In this document: piece after piece, positions 60,501-64,000 of the stretch
Layout: every line of letters begins with the position of its first letter
Numbering within the stretch: the stretch's first letter is position 1
Source: Rhodopseudomonas sp. AAP120
GTDB lineage: Bacteria > Pseudomonadota > Alphaproteobacteria > Rhizobiales > Xanthobacteraceae
NCBI RefSeq assembly: GCF_001295845.1
Contig: NZ_LJIC01000091.1
Location: 62,001-126,000, forward strand
Length of the DNA stretch: 64,000 nt
Reading direction: 5' to 3'
Program-made: the position numbers and the translations under genes
Notes under the pieces: generated by a model
Told to the model about the DNA's origin: nothing
Databases searched by the model: none
Seen by the model: only the letters and a program-made list of their open reading frames with translations

Positions 60501-62732
60501 GTGGCGCCCCCGACCATCAGCTCGATTTCACCGAACTCAGGACCGGCCGCCGGCGGCACGTCGGTGACCATCACCGGCACCAACCTGTCCGGCGTCACCT
60601 CGGTGACGGTCGGCGGAGCGGCCGCGCCCCTTGGAACGAACACCGCGACCTCGATCGCGATCACGACACCCGCCGGCACCTCGGGCGCTCGGGATGTCGT
60701 CGTCACCACCGCTGGCGGCCCGGTCACGTCGACTGGCGGTTTCACCTATATCGCGGCCGCGACGGTGACGGCGATCGCTCCCGCCGCGGGCCCGATCGGC
60801 GGCGGCACGTCGGTCACCATCACAGGAACGAACCTCGCCGGGGCGACGGCCTTGACGATCGGCGGGGTTGCGGCCACGAGCGTCACCATCGTGAATGCCA
60901 CCACGATCACGGCGACCACGCCAGCTCACGCTGCGGGCAGCGTCGACATCGTAGTGACGACGCCCGGCGGCACCGCGACGGGGACCGGGCTCTACAGCTA
61001 CGTCGCCGGTCCCAGCGTCACGTCGATCAGTCCCGCGAGCGGCCCGGGCGCGGGCGGCACCTCGGTGACAATCACCGGCAGTAATCTCGCCGGCGCAACC
61101 GCCGTCAGCTTCGGCGGCACAGCGGCCACGGCCGTCAGCGTGACCAGCGCCACCACCATCACCGCAACGACGCCCGCTCATGCCGCAGGCGTGGTCGACG
61201 TCACCGTGACGACGCCTGGCGGCAGCAGCACCGGCGCCGGCCTATTCAGCTATATCGTCACCACGACAACCACCACCCTCACCTCGTCGCGCAATCCCAG
61301 CGAAGCGGGACAGCCGGTCAGCTTCACTGCGACGGTGGCGGCGAGTGGCTCCGTCCCGACCGGCACCGTGACCTTCACCGACGGCGGCGTCACGATCGGC
61401 TCGGTTGCCTTGTCCGGCGGCACCGCGACGCTCACCACCAGCAGCCTGACGGTCGGCTCACACACAATTCTGGCCGCGTTCATCGGCAACGCCAGCTACT
61501 CCGCCAGTAGCTCGTCGCCGCTGCTGCAAGCCGTCAACACCCCCCAGGACAGCCTCAAGCTGCGCGCCATGCAGATCATCGCGAGCAAGACGATCGCGCA
61601 GACCTCCGGCGCCGCCATCTCTGGGGCGATCGATTCTGCGATTTCCGAGGGGTTCAACGACGGCGGCGAGTTGGTCACACCATCCGGCACGGGCCTCCGC
61701 TTCAACTTCACCGACGATCCATCGCAGAGCCGAACCGGGTCGGCCGACGGCGCCGTCGAGAGCCGCTGGCCACGGCCATACGTCCGTGACAACGGACCCG
61801 GCCGTAGCATCGGATTCGGCATCGGCGATCCGACCGCGCCAGGGCGAGGCCGATCCCGCTTCGACGACACCTTCGCGGCGATCGATCGCAAGGCCGATAT
61901 CACAAAGGCACCCGCGAAGGCGCCGGTCGAGCCGAAGGATTGGCTGATGTGGGCCGAGGTGAAAGGGGCCGGCATCGGGCAGTGGAACGCCAGCAGCACC
62001 AGCTCGGTGCTCAGCGGAAGTCAGGTCAACGCATTGATCGGACTGACCCGGAAACCGTCGCCGGACTTCCTGATCGGCGTCGTCGGTGGTTACGAGACCT
62101 TCGACTACAAGTCCGGTACGCTCAACGGCAGGCTCAAAGGCGATGGCTGGACGATCGGGTCCTACGCGGCGTGGCGATCCGCCGCCGGGCTGCGGTTCGA
62201 CATCGCCGGCGCCTATTCGGGGATCGGTTACGACGGCTCGGCCGGCACTGCCTTCGGCAGCTTCGATGGCCAGCGGTGGCTGGTGTCTGGCGGCATCACC
62301 GGCACCACGGAGGCGTTCGGCTTCGCGATCGAGCCCTCGGCGAAGGTCTATGCGCTGTGGGAGCGCCAAAACGCCTACATCGATTCACTGGGCACTCCGC
62401 AGGCACAGCGCGAGTTCTTCACCGGGCGGGCATCGGCCGGCCTCAAGGTCAGTTATCCGTGGATCTACAGCGCGACGCTGACGCTCGCGCCCTACACCGG
62501 CGTATTTGCCGACTATTACTTCCTCGGCGACAACGCGGAGACGATCACGCTCGCGGGCGGAACGCCACTGGCTTCCGTACCGCTGATGGATGGCTGGTCG
62601 GCACGGCTGACCGGAGGCATCGCAGCGCGGTTCGGCAACGGCGCGGCGGTCGCGGTCGGTGGCGAACTCGGCGGCCTGGGCGGCACCGTTCAGATCTGGA
62701 CGCTCCGCGGCCGAGCATCCGTGCCGTTCTGA
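57576..62732 (+). CDS. Giant IPT/TIG-repeat autotransporter adhesin (type V secretion)
   Basis: Surface protein of about 1718 residues from ATG 57576. A start at 57705 (Met44 of this form) may be truer, as it lies directly before the signal peptide IRILASAALAAAAIALTS ending ASA. A unique N-terminal domain follows (about 83-215). Twelve IPT/TIG Ig-like repeats come next (about 217-1225), each with SPxxGPxxGGTSVTIxGTNL. One Big_3-type Ig domain is present (about 1228-1320, TVTFTDGGVTIGSVAL). A helical linker follows (about 1330-1450), then an autotransporter beta-barrel (about 1453-1718, DWLMWAEVKGAGIGQW to the C-terminal RASVPF with final Phe). The architecture suggests a long stalk presenting the N-terminal domain on the surface. 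No protease motif was seen. Ligand unknown. Confidence 0.9.
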   Translation: MRLNDSAGSSPKSRVVPYGAAAERLSANSRTPKPPSAESRAGLMRIAGSTCARPARSKNKIRILASAALAAAAIALTSTASWASASCTAVNGGALNYNVTFTSPGAPDDGKGFNEAYLTAFAAGDTLHYSVTISTTAGTIDAGFTADYSFGIPATFNNNSGAGFHVSTSGSYTLSAGDIVKINNNPDGASTPGLSSEAIDQTGSGFRGSVAFSATCTAAGSPTVTSVSPTSGPTAGGTSVTINGTNFTGATSVSFGSNSVPSSSFTGSSSTQIVVPSPSGSAGTVHITVTNGVGTSATSSSDQYTYVAPPTISSISPSSGSTAGGTAVTIGGTNLSGVTSVTVGGASATLGTNTSTSISVTTPAGTAGARDVVVTTAGGSATSTGGFTYVSPPAVTGVSPTSGPATGGTSVTITGTNFSGATSVSFGSNSVASGGFTSSSSTQIVVPSPSGSAGTVHVTVTTPIGTSATGSSDQFTYIAAPTITGISPSSGPTSGATSVTISGTNLSGVTGVTVGGASATLGTNTSTSIVITTPSGTAGARDVVVTTAGGSATATGGFTYVAPPSIGSISPGSGPATGGTSVTISGTNLSGVTSVTVGGASATLGTNTSTSIIITTPSGTAGARDVVVTTAGGSTTSAGGFTYIAGPSIGSISPSAGPTTGGTSVTISGSNLSGVTSVTVGGAAATLGANTATSIVITTPSGTAGARDVVVTTPGGAATSTGGFTYAAAPTISTISPNSGSTGGGTSVTISGTNLSGVTAVTIGGASATLGTNTSTSIVVTTPSGTAGARDVVLTTPGGSVTATGGFTYILSPSISSISPNAGPTAGGTSVTITGTNLAGVTGVTIGGSPATVGTNTSTSVVVTTPAGTAGARDVVVTTGGGSATATGGFTYAGPPTIGTISPNSGSTSGGTTITISGSNLANVISVSIGGAAASLGTNTSTSIVVTTPSGTAGARDVVVTTAGGSVTSTGGFTYVAPPTISSISPNSGPAAGGTSVTITGTNLSGVTSVTVGGAAAPLGTNTATSIAITTPAGTSGARDVVVTTAGGPVTSTGGFTYIAAATVTAIAPAAGPIGGGTSVTITGTNLAGATALTIGGVAATSVTIVNATTITATTPAHAAGSVDIVVTTPGGTATGTGLYSYVAGPSVTSISPASGPGAGGTSVTITGSNLAGATAVSFGGTAATAVSVTSATTITATTPAHAAGVVDVTVTTPGGSSTGAGLFSYIVTTTTTTLTSSRNPSEAGQPVSFTATVAASGSVPTGTVTFTDGGVTIGSVALSGGTATLTTSSLTVGSHTILAAFIGNASYSASSSSPLLQAVNTPQDSLKLRAMQIIASKTIAQTSGAAISGAIDSAISEGFNDGGELVTPSGTGLRFNFTDDPSQSRTGSADGAVESRWPRPYVRDNGPGRSIGFGIGDPTAPGRGRSRFDDTFAAIDRKADITKAPAKAPVEPKDWLMWAEVKGAGIGQWNASSTSSVLSGSQVNALIGLTRKPSPDFLIGVVGGYETFDYKSGTLNGRLKGDGWTIGSYAAWRSAAGLRFDIAGAYSGIGYDGSAGTAFGSFDGQRWLVSGGITGTTEAFGFAIEPSAKVYALWERQNAYIDSLGTPQAQREFFTGRASAGLKVSYPWIYSATLTLAPYTGVFADYYFLGDNAETITLAGGTPLASVPLMDGWSARLTGGIAARFGNGAAVAVGGELGGLGGTVQIWTLRGRASVPF
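58226..61255 (+). repeat. Array of twelve IPT/TIG-coding repeats, core of seven 249-bp units
   Basis: Within the autotransporter gene, repeats 4-10 occupy 59003-60745 as seven units of exactly 249 bp (83 codons). Repeat 2 (58490-58738) is another 249-bp unit. Repeats 1 (58226-58489) and 3 (58739-59002) are a distinct 264-bp type (SFGSNSV ... STQIVVPSPSGSAGT). Repeats 11-12 are a diverged third type (TTITATTPAHAAG). The order is A-B-A-B-B-B-B-B-B-B-C-C. Confidence 0.9.
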
Positions 62733-62769
62733 GAGAGCCGGCCGCGCAGCGACAAGCCGCTGCAGCTCA

Positions 62770-64000
62770 CTAACCGGTGAGAACTCGCTGCCGCGCATCA
62801 CCGGCCGTGGCCGCGACCAACACCGAGACGACCAGCAGCGCGCCGGCGAGCAGGAACGGCGCGCCGGGCAAGGCGAACGGCGCGTTGCCGCCGATGAAAT
62901 AGGCGAAGATCAGCGTGAACAGGAACGGCCCGATCAGTTCAGCGATGCTCTTGACGCTGGTCATCGCGCCCTGCAACTGCCCCTGCTGATCGGCCGAGAC
63001 CAGCCGCGTCATCATCCCGGACGTGGCGGGCCCGGCGATGCCCCACAGCGTCATCACCGGAATGCCGATCCAGAACAGCGCGCCGGTCGGCGCCAGCGCG
63101 TAGATCAGAAAGCCGAGCGCGCCGCCGCCATAGCCAATGATCTGCGCGTTGCGCTCGCCGAGTCGCTTCACCGCCGGGCCGACCAGCCCGCCCTGCACGA
63201 TCGCGGTGCAGACGCCAACGAACGCCAGCGCCAAGCCTATCTTCGTCTCGCTCCAGCCATAGCGATAGCTCGCATACAGCACGAAGATCGCCGGCAATGC
63301 GACATGCGCGACCTCGGCGCAGAACTCCACCACCGCCATCGCGGCGAGCCGGCTATTCGAGGCGAGCAGCCGCACCGCGCCGACCGGGTTGGCAGACTTC
63401 CAGCGGAACGGCGAGCGCCGCTCCGGCGGCAGCGACTCCGGCAACACCAACAGGCCGTACAACGCGTTGCAAAGGCTGAGCCCCGCCGCGATCCAAAACG
63501 GCAGCCGCGGATCGACACCGCCGAGCAGCCCGCCCATCGCCGGGCCGATGATGAAGCCGAGCCCGAAGGCCGCGCCGACCTTGCCGAACACCGCGGCGCG
63601 CTTCTCCGCCGGCGTCACGTCGGCGATGTAGGCGAACGCGGTCGAGATACTCGCCGCCGTGATGCCGGAAATCACCCGGCCGAGAAACAGCCAGCCCAGC
63701 GACGGCGCCAGCGCCATCAGGATGTAGTCGAGGCCGAGGCCGAGATTGGACAACAGGATCACCGGCCGCCGGCCGAAATGATCGGACAGCCCGCCGAGGA
63801 TCGGCGACGCCACGAACTGCATCAGCGCCCAGGCGGTACCGAACAGGCCGTAAATCCGCGCCGCATCCGCGGTGTTGTTGTGGGCGAAACTCTCGATCAG
63901 CTTCGGCAGGATCGGCAGGATCATGCCGATGCTCAGCATGTCGAGCAGGATGGTGACGAAGATGAATCCCACCGCGGCGGGCCGCGCGCCTCCCGCCCCG
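62770..64000 (-). CDS. TetA-like MFS drug exporter (5' end beyond the window)
   Basis: Twelve-helix major facilitator protein, probably a proton-coupled exporter. The visible 410 or so residues include the N-terminal helix FIFVTILLDMLSIGMILPILP and the MFS loop motif GGLSDHFGRRPVILLSN. The tetracycline-type continuation VISGITAASISTAFAYIADV then AFGLGFIIGPAMGGLLGG follows. The frame stays open to base 64000 and reads RPAAVGFIF, as TetA relatives do, so the true start lies outside. The GTG at 63972 is not the start. Substrate cannot be assigned, and resistance is not implied by sequence alone. Confidence 0.92.
   Translation of the reverse strand, partial: GAGGARPAAVGFIFVTILLDMLSIGMILPILPKLIESFAHNNTADAARIYGLFGTAWALMQFVASPILGGLSDHFGRRPVILLSNLGLGLDYILMALAPSLGWLFLGRVISGITAASISTAFAYIADVTPAEKRAAVFGKVGAAFGLGFIIGPAMGGLLGGVDPRLPFWIAAGLSLCNALYGLLVLPESLPPERRSPFRWKSANPVGAVRLLASNSRLAAMAVVEFCAEVAHVALPAIFVLYASYRYGWSETKIGLALAFVGVCTAIVQGGLVGPAVKRLGERNAQIIGYGGGALGFLIYALAPTGALFWIGIPVMTLWGIAGPATSGMMTRLVSADQQGQLQGAMTSVKSIAELIGPFLFTLIFAYFIGGNAPFALPGAPFLLAGALLVVSVLVAATAGDARQRVLTG

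Noticed and set aside
58490-60745. A ladder of 82-codon minus-strand frames spaced exactly 249 bp apart
   Set aside because: They are a by-product of the tandem TIG-coding repeats on the plus strand, each broken at the same place in the unit.
58226-61255. Possible CRISPR-like or VNTR array
   Set aside because: The period is 249 bp, the whole unit is coding and similar throughout, and there are no unique spacers.

Overview
The window reads as chromosomal DNA of a high-GC alphaproteobacterium of the order Hyphomicrobiales, most likely Rhodopseudomonas or a close Bradyrhizobium-like relative (family Nitrobacteraceae). The grounds are the GC-rich codon use, the housekeeping gene orders (lptFG-lptD-surA-pdxA-rsmA, fabD-fabG-acpP-fabF-mltG-yicC-gmk, rpsF-rpsR-DUF2232-rplI-dnaB-alr-radA-cvpA-purF), and a REP-like hairpin near 47.3 kb of the type scattered through Rhodopseudomonas and Bradyrhizobium genomes. 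The species is inferred, not proven. I saw no rRNA, tRNA, CRISPR array, insertion sequence or integrase.

Left arm, 1-5.4 kb (minus strand, transcribed right to left): a surface-signalling locus. It holds an STN-domain protein with a TonB-like C-terminus, a TonB protein, a FecI-type ECF sigma factor, a FecR-type anti-sigma factor, a two-partner-secretion (TpsB/ShlB) outer membrane transporter, and the first codons of a further gene cut by the window edge. There is no TonB-dependent receptor. The layout recalls the Pseudomonas aeruginosa PUMA3 (VreA/VreI/VreR) system.

5.7-17.2 kb: a catabolic operon (minus strand) with a divergent AraC-family regulator. It encodes a NylB-like serine hydrolase, a complete peptide-type ABC importer (Tat-exported binding protein, two permeases, one fused ATPase), a copper amine oxidase, a small membrane protein and a gamma-glutamyltransferase-family amidase. 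The enzymes lack export signals, so I infer import of an amide-linked or gamma-glutamyl-linked amine, then hydrolysis and oxidation in the cytoplasm.

17-29 kb: holC and pepA (minus) divergent from the LPS-export and outer membrane assembly run lptF, lptG, lptD, surA-like, pdxA, rsmA, followed by a zinc alcohol dehydrogenase. 29-37 kb: a secreted or membrane hypothetical protein, then the minus-strand fatty acid and envelope cluster fabD, fabG, acpP, fabF, mltG, yicC, gmk.

37-53 kb: a membrane diguanylate cyclase, then rpsF-rpsR-DUF2232-rplI behind a probable promoter and a structured leader that can sequester the rpsF ribosome binding site. Next come a c-type cytochrome with a long Ala/Pro/Lys tail, a cyclopropane-fatty-acid-synthase-like methyltransferase, dnaB, alr, a REP-like hairpin, a GT87-like membrane glycosyltransferase, radA, cvpA and purF.

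53-64 kb: accessory content. It includes an SDR oxidoreductase, an orphan branched-chain amino acid type binding protein, a GNAT acetyltransferase, a DUF6916-like protein convergent with a phage tail-collar protein, a visibly AT-richer 0.65 kb gap, a giant autotransporter with twelve IPT/TIG repeats (seven consecutive units of exactly 249 bp), and a TetA-like MFS exporter running off the right edge.
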